Origin: F1-120-MAGs238 sp964484185
GTDB taxonomy: Bacteria; Planctomycetota; Phycisphaerae; Phycisphaerales; UBA1924
Direction of reading: 5' to 3'
Assembly (NCBI GenBank): GCA_964484185.1
Contig: CAZAEQ010000002.1
Span: 1 to 64,000 of the forward strand
DNA length: 64,000 nucleotides
Below, piece after piece: positions 18,441 to 27,659 of the stretch (the stretch's first letter is position 1; every line of letters starts with the position of its first letter). Under the pieces are notes generated by a model, which searched no databases, was not told the DNA's origin, and was given only the letters and a program-made list of their open reading frames with translations. The position numbers and the translations under genes are program-made.

Positions 18441-19112
18441 ATGACTATTCGGACCATTATCGTCACTGCCATGCTCGCCACATCATCCTGCCTGAGCCTC
18501 GCCGGATGCTCTTCCGCAACGATCGCGGCCAAAGAGTCGATCTTCGGTATCGCCAAACGCGATCAACTCGTTGCTCGCGTCGAAGATGCACGCGAATCAC
18601 AGGTTGAAGCCAAGGTGCAGTTTGAATCAGCGCTGGCTGAGTTCCTTGCTGTGACAGGTTCAACAGGCAAGCTCGGCGACATTGAAGCTAAGTACAACAA
18701 ACTCAAGAGCGCGACCGAACGAAGCGAGTCGCGAGCCAAAGCTGTAAGCGGTCGCATTGAGGAGGTTGACACTGTCGCCCAGAAACTCTTCAGCGAATGG
18801 AAGACTGAGCTGGACCTCTACAAGAGCGCCAACCTTCGACACGCCGCGGAAAAGCAGCTTGCCGACACCAAGTATCAGTACAGTCAGCTTCTCTCAAAGA
18901 TGCGCGCCGCCGAAAGCAAGATGCAACCAGTGCTTCAATCGCTTCAGGATCACACGCTCTTCCTCAAGCACCACCTCAACGCCGCAGCCATCGCAAGTCT
19001 TGAAGGTGTTTCTGGCGAGATGCAGACCGAGATCTCGGCGCTGGTCAAGGAAATGGAAGCATCGATCAATGAGGCCACTGAGTTCATCGATCAGATGCAA
19101 TCTGGCAAGTAA
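18441..19112 (+). CDS. DUF2959-family lipoprotein
   Basis: The 223-residue product has a lipoprotein signal peptide with lipobox LSLAGC (Cys23), so it is probably lipid-anchored at the envelope. The rest is almost all charged helix (RVEDARESQVEAKVQFESAL and IEAKYNKLKSATERSESRA), as in the DUF2959 group. The function of that group is not established. The gene lies 12 bases before the GT10 gene on the same strand and may be cotranscribed. A TATACT box at 18414-18419 could be part of its promoter, but no clear -35 is visible. Confidence 0.8.
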   Translation: MTIRTIIVTAMLATSSCLSLAGCSSATIAAKESIFGIAKRDQLVARVEDARESQVEAKVQFESALAEFLAVTGSTGKLGDIEAKYNKLKSATERSESRAKAVSGRIEEVDTVAQKLFSEWKTELDLYKSANLRHAAEKQLADTKYQYSQLLSKMRAAESKMQPVLQSLQDHTLFLKHHLNAAAIASLEGVSGEMQTEISALVKEMEASINEATEFIDQMQSGK

Positions 19113-19124
19113 ATTCCGATACGC

Positions 19125-20078
19125 ATGCCAACTCTGGGCGTCTTTCATGAACTCTGGACCAACACTGATTTCCTCTGGAATCAGTGCGATGGCCCCTTAG
19201 GGACTCACGGCCCCTGGACGCTCCGCGGCCCCGACCCCAAGGCGGATGTCGCGCTCGTCATGAATTTCCCGGTCTGGCCCGGCTACAACCGCAAACAAAT
19301 CGGACTGCGTCGGCACTTGTACAAGCTCACCGGTCAGTCCCTTCAAAAGCTCCGAATTGAGCAAGGCTATCAATGGCTGAATCGGTCTCGTGAAAACACT
19401 TTTGCGTTAATCTACGAGCCACCAGATTACATCCCGGACTGGTGGTATGACCTGAGCAAAAAGTACTGCTCGCGCGTCTACGGCCCCGACCCGCGTGCCA
19501 CACATCCATGCGTACTGCCTTCGATGTGGACATTCGAAGACGACCTGGCCTCGCTCAAGTCGATGCCCCCGCCGCCGAAACAGCCAATTGTCACCTGCAT
19601 TAACTCAGGCACCCCAGCAGGAAAACGACTCATTCCTGGCCACAACAAACGCATGGATTTTTTCCATTCCCTCGTAGCCGCCAATGTACCTGTTCGCTTC
19701 TTCGGTCGTGGCATGCCATCAACCCTCTCCTCCGGTGGCAGCGTCGCCTCCAAGGCCAACGTACTCCGTCCCGCCATGTTCGCGCTCGCGATCGAGAATT
19801 TCGATCAGGGCGATCAATACATCACCGAAAAGCTCTGGGATGCACTCCTGTGCTGGTGCCTTCCGCTCTACTACGGCCCCCGCGCCATTGAGAAACTGCT
19901 CCCGCCAGACTCGTTCATCCGCCTGCCCGATCTTGGCCCCTCTGGCATCCAAACCGTAAAGAACGCACTCGCGAACCCCGATATGTGGGAGCAGCGCCGC
20001 GAAGCAATCGCTGAAGCCAGGCGGCTTGCCCTTGGCCCGCTCCGGATCGTCGAGTGGGCCGCGGCAAACCTTGTCTAA
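19125..20078 (+). CDS. Glycosyltransferase family 10-like protein (fucosyltransferase type)
   Basis: The C-terminal half carries the GT10 acceptor/donor signature FALAIENFDQGDQYITEKLW, followed by the pattern LPLYYGPRAI and then LPPDSFIRLPDL. GT10 enzymes are retaining-fold alpha-1,3/4-fucosyltransferases that use GDP-fucose. The N-terminal half is divergent, so the sugar is uncertain. At 317 residues it is of normal bacterial length, and it lacks membrane anchors. It sits between the DUF2959 gene (12 bases) and the GT2 gene (18 bases), suggesting one transcript. Confidence 0.8.
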   Translation: MPTLGVFHELWTNTDFLWNQCDGPLGTHGPWTLRGPDPKADVALVMNFPVWPGYNRKQIGLRRHLYKLTGQSLQKLRIEQGYQWLNRSRENTFALIYEPPDYIPDWWYDLSKKYCSRVYGPDPRATHPCVLPSMWTFEDDLASLKSMPPPPKQPIVTCINSGTPAGKRLIPGHNKRMDFFHSLVAANVPVRFFGRGMPSTLSSGGSVASKANVLRPAMFALAIENFDQGDQYITEKLWDALLCWCLPLYYGPRAIEKLLPPDSFIRLPDLGPSGIQTVKNALANPDMWEQRREAIAEARRLALGPLRIVEWAAANLV

Positions 20079-20096
20079 ACGTTCTATGGTGTACAC

Positions 20097-20834
20097 ATGC
20101 GAGTAGCTCTTGTCATGCCGGTGTATAACGAAGCCAAACTGCTGCCGCAGATATTGGCTCGAATCGATGCTGTCCCCCCGCCGCAGGGTGTAGAACGCGT
20201 GATCTGCATGGTCGATGACGGATCAAGCGACGGCACCGCGCTTCTGATGCAGGACTTGCCGCTTCAGCGCCCAGATGTGAAAGTGATCCTCCACCGCGCA
20301 AACCGCGGCAAGGGCGCAGCGCTCCGCACCGGCTTTCAACTCGCGCTCGAACAGGCCGCCGACATCATCCTCGTTCAAGATGCCGATCTCGAATACGACC
20401 CGATGGACCATGAGGCTGTGCTTCGTCCAATCCTGGATGGCAAGGCCGACGCCGTCATCGGCTCGCGCTTTCTGGGCCAGACCCACCGCGTGCTCTACTA
20501 CTGGCACTCGATCGCCAACAAAATCATCACCACATTCTCCAACATGTGCACCAACTTGAACCTCTCCGACATCGAGTGCGGCACAAAAGCGTTTACGCGC
20601 AGAGTCCTCGAACAAATCGCCATCGAAGAAGAGACGTTTGCAGTTGAACCTGAACTTATCGCCAAACTCGCAAAGATGCGCGTCAGTGATCCGGGCATGG
20701 ACGGTCAACGAGCTTTGCGAATCTTCGAAGTTCCGGTCTCTTATTGGGGACGAACCTACGACGAAGGCAAAAAGATCAGACCCAAAGATGGCTGGCTCGC
20801 GCTCAAGGCAATCGTGATTCACAACTGGTCATGA
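20097..20834 (+). CDS. Glycosyltransferase family 2 (DPM1-like)
   Basis: A 245-residue cytoplasmic GT-A enzyme. It starts MRVALVMPVYNEAKLLPQIL and has VDDGSSDGT, NRGKGAALRTGF, and the DxD-type QDADLEYDP. GSRFLG follows, as in polyprenyl-phosphate mannosyl- and glucosyltransferases. It probably loads a sugar on undecaprenyl phosphate or adds to a glycan. It is the last gene of the DUF2959-GT10-GT2 run, and its stop overlaps the converging HAD gene by six bases. Confidence 0.9.
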   Translation: MRVALVMPVYNEAKLLPQILARIDAVPPPQGVERVICMVDDGSSDGTALLMQDLPLQRPDVKVILHRANRGKGAALRTGFQLALEQAADIILVQDADLEYDPMDHEAVLRPILDGKADAVIGSRFLGQTHRVLYYWHSIANKIITTFSNMCTNLNLSDIECGTKAFTRRVLEQIAIEEETFAVEPELIAKLAKMRVSDPGMDGQRALRIFEVPVSYWGRTYDEGKKIRPKDGWLALKAIVIHNWS

Positions 20835-21383
20835 TTCTCGAACAATCTTCTGCGCCGCGGCAAACAGATCAAACTCCTCGTCAATCAACAGACATCGCTT
20901 CGGGTCAAGCCCCGCCCTGATCCCAGCGTCAATATCACGCTGCGCATCGCCAACAATCCATGAGCGCGACAGATCGATCTCAAGTTCCTCAGCCGCCGCC
21001 AGCAGCATTCCCGGGTTGGGTTTCCGCCAAGCGTGCGGCCCGTTGTAAACACTCGCTGGCCCGCCCTTTAACTCACGATTCGGCGAGTAATAGATCGCAG
21101 CAACGTGTACCCCAATCCCCGCAAGAATCTCGCGCAACCGATCGTTCACCGCCTCAACATCAGCATGTGTCGCAATCCCCTGCGCAATTCCACCCTGATT
21201 TGTAATAACGATCAGCGGAAACCCCGTGCTTGCCAACATCTTCATCGCCTCGCCCGCGCGCGGCAGTAACTTCACCAGCGCTGGATCAAGCAAATCTCCC
21301 GGGTGCGCAGTGGTCGCTGTCGCGTCGCGATTAGCGATTAACGTGTCATCTCGATCTAAAAATATCGCTGGCAGTTTTCCCAC
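20829..21383 (-). CDS. GmhB-like HAD phosphatase lacking the zinc-binding cysteines
   Basis: HAD-IIIA phosphatase similar to D,D-heptose 1,7-bisphosphate phosphatase. Motif I is FLDRDDTLIAN (usually DRDGT), motif II is VITNQGGIAQG and motif III/IV is KPNPGML with IVGDAQRDIDAG. In typical GmhB a loop with several Cys and His residues binds zinc before the KP motif. Here that stretch (YYSPNRELKG, then GPHAWRKPNPG) has no cysteine. The substrate may be a heptose bisphosphate or a related sugar phosphate. It is convergent with the GT2 gene. Confidence 0.82.
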   Translation of the reverse strand: MGKLPAIFLDRDDTLIANRDATATTAHPGDLLDPALVKLLPRAGEAMKMLASTGFPLIVITNQGGIAQGIATHADVEAVNDRLREILAGIGVHVAAIYYSPNRELKGGPASVYNGPHAWRKPNPGMLLAAAEELEIDLSRSWIVGDAQRDIDAGIRAGLDPKRCLLIDEEFDLFAAAQKIVRES

Positions 21384-21412
21384 ATCTTCACTGTACGCCG
21401 ATCCCTTGCACT

Positions 21413-22819
21413 TTAATCCTGGATCGAAATCGACCCGCGCTGGCGGCCGCGCACCACCCCGATATTCACTCCGCGATTGAAATCAAAGCTCGGTGCAATT
21501 TTCGCAAACTCCGCCGCAGATGTGACCACCTGGTCGTCAACAGAAATAATCTTGTCCCCCGGCTGGAACTCTGCGCCCTCTGCACGGCTTCCGCCTTCAA
21601 CTTGCACCACCACCACGCCGCTGCGAATCGCAGTTCTCCGGCTCGCGGAATTAATCGCCCGAATTTCCTGCGCGGTCAGGTCCTTCACCGTAATCCCAAT
21701 ATCCGGAATGTACACAAGTCCCGCGGCTTTCGCGGCGGTATTCTGATCCGCCACTTTCGTGGTAAACGTCTCTTTGCTGTTCCCGCGAAGCACCGCGATC
21801 GTCACTTCGGTCTCCGGCTGCGTGAGCGCAATCAAGGAAGTCAATCGTTCATCCGAATCCACCGGGCGTCCATTAAACTCAGTTATGACATCGCCCGGGC
21901 GAATTCCCGCGTTCGCCGCAGGGCCCCCATCTTCTACGCCCGCAATCTGCACACCACGCACCGACTTGCGCGTCGGATCCTGCACCGCCCTCTCAAAGCT
22001 GACACCCAGCCAGCCACGCTGCACGCGTCCAGTCTTGATCAGCGAGTTCATCACTCCCTGGGCAATCTTCGATGGAATCGCAAACCCAATTCCCTCATAA
22101 CCACCCGATCGCGAAGCAATCGCCGAATTGACACCGACGAGCTTTCCTTCAAGATCTACCAGCGGCCCGCCTGAATTTCCCGGATTGATCGCCGCATCGG
22201 TCTGTATGAAATCCTGAAACGACTGCAGACCGCCAATGCCTGATCGCCCCAGCGCCGACACAATACCTGCTGTCATCGAATTCGACAGGCCCAGCGGCGA
22301 GCCAAGTGCAACCACCCATTCACCCTGCTCAAGCGCATCAGAATCACCAAATTCGATCGGCTCGTATCCCGAACCTTCAACCTTCAACACTGCCAGGTCG
22401 GTCGCCGCATCTGCTCCCACAAGTTTCGCATCCATCTCTCGACCATCAGAGAAACGAACCCGGAACTGCTGTGCCCGCGCAACAACGTGATTGTTGGTGA
22501 CGATGTAGCCATCAGTGGAAACAATGAACCCCGATCCAAGTCCAGTCGCCTGAAGCCGCTCCGGACCCACCGCAACCGGGAATCCAAAAATGTCGCGCTG
22601 CACCTGAGACACTTTGTTCAACTGCGTGATATGCACAACAGACGGTTCAACTTTTGTGCCGACCGTTCTGAACGCGCGAGAGAGCGATCGCGCAAAATTC
22701 AGGTCCTCTTTGCTCGCCGCAGGTTCCGACCGCGGCGCGAGAATATCGGACGCGATCGCAAAATACCCGATGCTCACAAGGCAACCGATGGTCAATGTCT
22801 TCACGATAGTGCTTCGCAT
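21413..22819 (-). CDS. HtrA/DegP-family serine protease with two PDZ-like domains
   Basis: Envelope protease and quality-control enzyme of family S1C. The N-terminus has one hydrophobic segment (about 8-24), a signal or anchor. The catalytic triad is His111 (VTNNHVV), Asp141 (ATDLAVL) and Ser216 (NPGNSGGPL). PDZ1 covers about residues 270-360 (RGWLGVSFE and GIRPGDVITEFNGRPV). PDZ2 covers about 375-465 (EFQPGDKIISVDDQVV). It lies downstream of the vWA/BatA operon on the same strand, separated by 134 bases that include a perfect palindrome. Confidence 0.94.
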   Translation of the reverse strand: MRSTIVKTLTIGCLVSIGYFAIASDILAPRSEPAASKEDLNFARSLSRAFRTVGTKVEPSVVHITQLNKVSQVQRDIFGFPVAVGPERLQATGLGSGFIVSTDGYIVTNNHVVARAQQFRVRFSDGREMDAKLVGADAATDLAVLKVEGSGYEPIEFGDSDALEQGEWVVALGSPLGLSNSMTAGIVSALGRSGIGGLQSFQDFIQTDAAINPGNSGGPLVDLEGKLVGVNSAIASRSGGYEGIGFAIPSKIAQGVMNSLIKTGRVQRGWLGVSFERAVQDPTRKSVRGVQIAGVEDGGPAANAGIRPGDVITEFNGRPVDSDERLTSLIALTQPETEVTIAVLRGNSKETFTTKVADQNTAAKAAGLVYIPDIGITVKDLTAQEIRAINSASRRTAIRSGVVVVQVEGGSRAEGAEFQPGDKIISVDDQVVTSAAEFAKIAPSFDFNRGVNIGVVRGRQRGSISIQD

Positions 22820-22939
22820 ATGTACTCACAGTTCTGTTGGTACTTTGATGATGCAGGGGACGAAAAGTTCCGTCACCTTACCCGGTGGCAATACATGTTA
22901 CGCCCCATGCCGCGATAGGTTCTAGTCACTCTAACCCAT

Positions 22940-22958
22940 TGTAAACAAACGGTTTACA
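22940..22958. promoter_or_regulatory. Perfect 7-bp palindrome upstream of the HtrA gene
   Basis: TGTAAAC, five bases, GTTTACA. It overlaps the stop codon of the vWA gene (22954-22956) and lies about 120-140 bases before the HtrA start. There is no T-run, so it is not a terminator. On the minus strand TTTACA could also act as a -35 element, with TAGAAC 15 bases later. A dimeric regulator operator is the simplest reading, but no regulator can be named. Confidence 0.45.
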
Positions 22959-25326
22959 CCAGTTTCAGAAGCCGCCGCCCGATCCACTCCAGCACCAGCA
23001 GCGTCAACAAAAGCGCCAGCGGAAACGGCTTATCCCAGAGCGGCTGAGACTGAATTGGCCCCAGCACTCGGACCTGGCGATTCGGCAACAGTTCGCTCAA
23101 CCGTGCGAGCTCCGTCGGCTGAATCACCGCGCCGCCTGTCTCCTTCGCCAGACCCGCCAACAGCTCGTGATCCGCCTGCGGACGTCGAAGTTCATCATCG
23201 CTCGCGACCACATCAAACCCGGCCGTCAATCCAAGTCCATCAAGCACAGGCGTCGCAGTCTCCACAACATATCCGCCAGGCACCGTCCCGAAATATGTCC
23301 CGGTGTACAGCGCTGGAGCCGCCGCCGAATCTTCCGTCTTCTTCTCGCGAATAAGTTCCACATCCTGCGGCGTCTTTGTGTTCCCCTCTGCCCCACGCAC
23401 ACGCGCCATCACGCTCGCGCCAGCTCCATCCTGCAGCGACTGATCAAGCAATCGCAATGAGATTCGAACAGGCTGATCAACCAGCGCCAATCGTGGCGAT
23501 GCTTCAAGCAACGCCGACTTCCCGCTCCGCCCAAGCGACTCGCGTGCCATCAATCGAATCAAAGGAAGCCAGAACCGTTCCTGATAACTCTCGCCTCGCC
23601 CGTATCGCCAACGCCAGGTCTCATCCGTCGCAACATACGCAACTCGTCCCGCGCCAAATCTCATTGTCAACACCGCTGCCGAAGTCGCCGCCGATCCGCC
23701 AGCCGACACCGGAGAAGCGCTCGCGAGAATTTCCGCTGTCGGCTTCACGCTCGATGGATCAATTCGCTGCATCCACCGCAACAGCGACCATCCCGAATTT
23801 GGATCCGTAATCGGTACTGGCCAATCCGTCCCGGTATCCGAAAGCTGCAAAATTCCCAGCCGTTCCGCGGCAGGCTCTCTCTTCATCGTCACCGGCTCGG
23901 TCCAGGTGTGCATCCCGCCGGTCGCTTCGCCATCAGATGCACTGCCCGTAAACGGGAACAACGCCCCGATTGGCGTATTTCGCCACCGCTGCGCCATCGA
24001 ATTACCACCGCCAATAAACAAAATGCCACTGCCACGCTGCGCGACAAGATCGCGAAGCTGCTTCTGCTGCTCCTCTGAAAACAACTCCGGCCGCACATCG
24101 CCAATGATCACAACGTCAAATTGATTCCAGTCTTCCTGCTTTGTCGGAAGCGTGATAAGCGGCTCAGTGCCTTCCTGAATAAACCGTCGATCGGGCGCCA
24201 GGATCATCGCCGCAGATCGAATCGATTCCTCCCGCAGAAGTAAGTTCTTCAGGTATCGATACTCCCAGCGCGGGGTCCCGTCAAAATACGCGATTCGAAT
24301 CGGGCGGTCAGATAAATCAAGCTCGACAAGCGCAGTGTTGTTCTGTTCAGAAAGATCAGGCTGATTGAGCTTCAGCTGCACGCGCCAATGCGCTGCTCCC
24401 GGAGAATCCGGCCTCGAAGTTAGCGTGATTCGTCCATCGGCGGGAAGCGCTGCCAAATCGCGCTTGTCCAGCACCTTACCGGTGGGTACATCAATCAGCT
24501 CGACCTGCCCGTCAATACGACCCGGTGTCGCAACACCAAGTTGCTCGATATCCACACCGATAGGAACGATGTCAGAGAGAAACGCCTGCGTTGGTGCATC
24601 AATTCGCCGAATCGCAACATCGCCGATTCCCTTATCGCTCCCCAGCGGCACCACAAAAATCGGAATGTGCTCTGCCTGCAACCGCTTGACCAGCGCGGGA
24701 TTCACCGGGCTCGCTGCTCGTCCGTCAGACATCAAAACAATGCCCGCCGTCGGCCTCGCCGCCGTACGCCGCAGTGCCTGCTCGATCGCCAGATTGATAT
24801 CAGTGCGCGAACCCGTCGGCTCACCAAGAGACAGCGTCATTCGCGAATTACTGCTCGTCCGCGGCAGCTCTGCCACATCGCTCGAAAACCCCAGCCACGC
24901 AACGTTGCGCTCCACCGAAAGCTGATTGAGCGTTTCACTCGCCGCCGTCAGCGAATTCTCCAGCTGCGTCTGTCGCGATGTCTGTACGGCCCCGTTCTGC
25001 ACATCACGTATCGAAAGCGATGCCGAACGATCTATCGCAAACACCGTCCAGTCCTTTTCAATTCGCTCTTCCTGCTTCACAAACCGCGGCCCGCATGCCA
25101 GCATAATCAGCACCAGCAACGTGAGAGTGCGAAGCGTGGCCAGCGCAATCCGTCCCGACCGCGAGCCATCCAGCTTGAAGTATCCATATGCAGCGCCGAG
25201 GATGACCGCTGGAACAATAATCGTCCACGCCCACGCCGGAATTGCTAGCGCAAATTCAAAGCGAACGCCTTGATCGCCCGGGGCAAACCCGCGCAGACCG
25301 AACAGGTTCGTGAAAAACTCGTTCAT
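22954..25326 (-). CDS. Membrane protein with vWA-like and glutamine-amidotransferase-like regions
   Basis: A 790-residue membrane protein with helices near residues 28-45, 58-75 and at the C-terminus (FPLALLLTLLVLEWIG). A von Willebrand A-like domain follows the second helix (VFAIDRSASLSI, later GIVLMSDGRAASP). A middle region (VVIIGDVRPELFSEEQQ, then GSGILFIGGGNSMA) has the amidotransferase-like fold common in this family. The gene is the last of a DUF58-BatA-vWA set with four-base overlaps. Such sets usually accompany a MoxR ATPase and are linked to protein complex assembly or envelope stress. No MoxR is visible here. Confidence 0.85.
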   Translation of the reverse strand: MNEFFTNLFGLRGFAPGDQGVRFEFALAIPAWAWTIIVPAVILGAAYGYFKLDGSRSGRIALATLRTLTLLVLIMLACGPRFVKQEERIEKDWTVFAIDRSASLSIRDVQNGAVQTSRQTQLENSLTAASETLNQLSVERNVAWLGFSSDVAELPRTSSNSRMTLSLGEPTGSRTDINLAIEQALRRTAARPTAGIVLMSDGRAASPVNPALVKRLQAEHIPIFVVPLGSDKGIGDVAIRRIDAPTQAFLSDIVPIGVDIEQLGVATPGRIDGQVELIDVPTGKVLDKRDLAALPADGRITLTSRPDSPGAAHWRVQLKLNQPDLSEQNNTALVELDLSDRPIRIAYFDGTPRWEYRYLKNLLLREESIRSAAMILAPDRRFIQEGTEPLITLPTKQEDWNQFDVVIIGDVRPELFSEEQQKQLRDLVAQRGSGILFIGGGNSMAQRWRNTPIGALFPFTGSASDGEATGGMHTWTEPVTMKREPAAERLGILQLSDTGTDWPVPITDPNSGWSLLRWMQRIDPSSVKPTAEILASASPVSAGGSAATSAAVLTMRFGAGRVAYVATDETWRWRYGRGESYQERFWLPLIRLMARESLGRSGKSALLEASPRLALVDQPVRISLRLLDQSLQDGAGASVMARVRGAEGNTKTPQDVELIREKKTEDSAAAPALYTGTYFGTVPGGYVVETATPVLDGLGLTAGFDVVASDDELRRPQADHELLAGLAKETGGAVIQPTELARLSELLPNRQVRVLGPIQSQPLWDKPFPLALLLTLLVLEWIGRRLLKLV

Positions 25327-27659
25327 GCGGCTCGCTCCAATGGCGATGCTGTACTCGACATATCAAGCACAGATTTTGTTCGCGAAGGTTGTGCATGGCT
25401 GAAAATGCGGCCAAGCACAAGTTCGATCACTGCAAATGCAGCCGCAAGCGCAAACAACCACAAACTGAGTTTCGCTGGCGGCTCTGCAATCGACGCGGCC
25501 GCAGTGGTGCCTGGCTGTGAATCAGCCGCTATCGCATCTGGTGTATCAATAAATCGCATCCGTCCAGCATCCGCGAGCGGCTTGAATCCCGCCGCAGTGG
25601 CTTCGCGCGTCCCTGGTGCCACATTCGACGCGGCAGTGTCCGCGTTCACCGCGAGACTCGCGATGATCGCCCCACGCGAATCCGCGACCGAGAGTCCGCG
25701 AACCTCTCTCACCGACGCGGCGATCCCCGTCGCCGCATCAACACCAATCACATCGGAAGTCTCTTTGACCCTGACGGTCACTGCTCCAACCGGCACACGA
25801 ATGAGCTTACCCGCAACCTGCTTTGAATCCTGCGATGCCCTCGCCATGCCGCTCCGCAAAAGCTCCTGCAGCACCGGAACAAACAGCGGCCGCGTTGGAA
25901 GATCGGTCCACTCTGGTGTCATTGGAACTGCTGACAGATAGATCACGCCGCGTGAAGGACGATTGTCGAGCAGTGTCGGACTAATAAGCACAGGCACATC
26001 GCCCTGCGCACCCAAAATCGTCGCATCCGCCAGCGATCGACCAGCCGATGTCGTCAATGCAAGCAGTCGCGATATATGAACTGGCTTGAAAAGTTCCACT
26101 GCCTCAGGTGCGATCGCCTGAAGCGGATCCCACATCGGACGCTGCGCTGAATTCCATTCCAATGAAATTGGCGCCGTAAACGACTGCGGCTCGCGTGCCA
26201 CTCGCACATCGAGCTTGAATATCTCAACAAACGCATCCGACCAGTTCTGCGCTGCGTCAGTCGCTGGCGGAAACACCATCAGCACTGCGCCGTTGTCAAC
26301 ACTCTGACGAACGCGAGTCCATCCATCACGATCAACCATGTCAGGCGCAGCCACAACAAGAATGTCAAACTCTGTCAAAATCGTCGCGTTGAGTGCGACC
26401 GGATCAATCCACGATCGCTGTAAATCCCCGCCTCGCTCGGTCAATGAGATACTTGCCGCCGCCGGATCAAGCCCAATCCACAGCCAATCCGCGGCAGAAA
26501 ACTGATCAACCGACCCAATGCTCCCGCCCGAAAGCAACTTTGATTGTGCCCTCGATGCAACCAGTGCCACACGCAATACATCTCGTGCAACCAATGGAGC
26601 CCGGAAAACATTGTCTGCATCTATCGAATCTCGATCAATAGTCGCGGCCAGGACCGGGAACCGCGAAGCATCCGCAGGCTTGATCCGCGGCCCGTTGAGG
26701 ATCACCGTCTGCTGTGCCTGACCTTCTGCCCACGAAATCTGTTGTTCAGTTGAATGTTCCGTGAGACTCTTTTGCGATGTCGTTTCTAGCTCAAGCTTCA
26801 ACTTGTTGAACGCCGGACTAAGCGCCCCAAACCGACGGAGCGCGACACGAACCTGTCCAATACTCGTTGGTTCCGGGCTAGATGCCCCCGCTGCGGTAAG
26901 CACCGGTCGGAGCGGCGCAACATCCATAATCGCAGTATTTGAAAGTGTTGATGTTGCGGGCGGCGCGAGTAGCACAACTGTGTCTGCCGGTAGCAATGGA
27001 TACTTCGCAACAAGCTGATTGACATCAATCGAACCCGCTCGGCCGCTGGTGAGCAGCGCGAGCACCGGTGTCGCCGCGCTCTTCGATGCGTGTTCCGCCG
27101 CGATCGCATCTGCCGCGATCGCAAGCGCCTGATTCCAATCCGCCGCTGCCGCGCTTGGTGTATGGGCTGCAATCAAACGCAACACCGCCGCTGGATCTGA
27201 AGATGGAGGCGAAACTCGATTCTCCGCAGGCGCTGAAAGCGTAATCAGCGCAGCACGATCGCCGCGTGACTCATCCAAGGTCTTAAAAAGGTCGGCCGCC
27301 TGGGCCTGAAGAGCTGCAAAATCACTCACCCCATCGGTTCCAGTTGCCGAGCTCGTCAACGTGTCATCAAGCACGACATACAGCGTGCGGGCCGTCCGCG
27401 ATTGCAGCGGATCGAGATTCTTGAAAAACGGACGGGCAATCGCCGCAGCGATCAGAGCAATCACAAGACACCGGCACGCCAGTATCAATAGTTGCTCAAG
27501 CTGCACGCGCCGCCGCTGCTGCTGATACGCCTCCATCAAAAACCGCATCGCCCCCCACATCACTGGCTGTCGCCTGCGCCGCAGCAAAATGTGAATCAAG
27601 ATCGGCAGGGCAATACTCGCCAATCCCGCAACCAGCAGATTCATATGCAGGAAAGTCAT
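25323..27659 (-). CDS. BatA-domain membrane protein
   Basis: The 778-residue product starts with the BatA signature (LVAGLASIALPILIHILLRR, then RRRVQLEQLLILACRC), with a first membrane helix and a second at about 60-80. A vWA-like domain follows (YVVLDDTLTSSATG). The long periplasmic-side region contains further Rossmann-like segments, and a last membrane helix precedes the C-terminus (LFALAAAFAVIELVLG). It overlaps both neighbours by four bases. Its role is inferred from the family only. Confidence 0.87.
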   Translation of the reverse strand: MTFLHMNLLVAGLASIALPILIHILLRRRRQPVMWGAMRFLMEAYQQQRRRVQLEQLLILACRCLVIALIAAAIARPFFKNLDPLQSRTARTLYVVLDDTLTSSATGTDGVSDFAALQAQAADLFKTLDESRGDRAALITLSAPAENRVSPPSSDPAAVLRLIAAHTPSAAAADWNQALAIAADAIAAEHASKSAATPVLALLTSGRAGSIDVNQLVAKYPLLPADTVVLLAPPATSTLSNTAIMDVAPLRPVLTAAGASSPEPTSIGQVRVALRRFGALSPAFNKLKLELETTSQKSLTEHSTEQQISWAEGQAQQTVILNGPRIKPADASRFPVLAATIDRDSIDADNVFRAPLVARDVLRVALVASRAQSKLLSGGSIGSVDQFSAADWLWIGLDPAAASISLTERGGDLQRSWIDPVALNATILTEFDILVVAAPDMVDRDGWTRVRQSVDNGAVLMVFPPATDAAQNWSDAFVEIFKLDVRVAREPQSFTAPISLEWNSAQRPMWDPLQAIAPEAVELFKPVHISRLLALTTSAGRSLADATILGAQGDVPVLISPTLLDNRPSRGVIYLSAVPMTPEWTDLPTRPLFVPVLQELLRSGMARASQDSKQVAGKLIRVPVGAVTVRVKETSDVIGVDAATGIAASVREVRGLSVADSRGAIIASLAVNADTAASNVAPGTREATAAGFKPLADAGRMRFIDTPDAIAADSQPGTTAAASIAEPPAKLSLWLFALAAAFAVIELVLGRIFSHAQPSRTKSVLDMSSTASPLERAA

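Noticed and set aside
24541..25248. 235-codon open frame on the plus strand
   Set aside because: Antisense to the vWA gene. Arg/Gln/His-rich shadow composition and no ribosome binding site.
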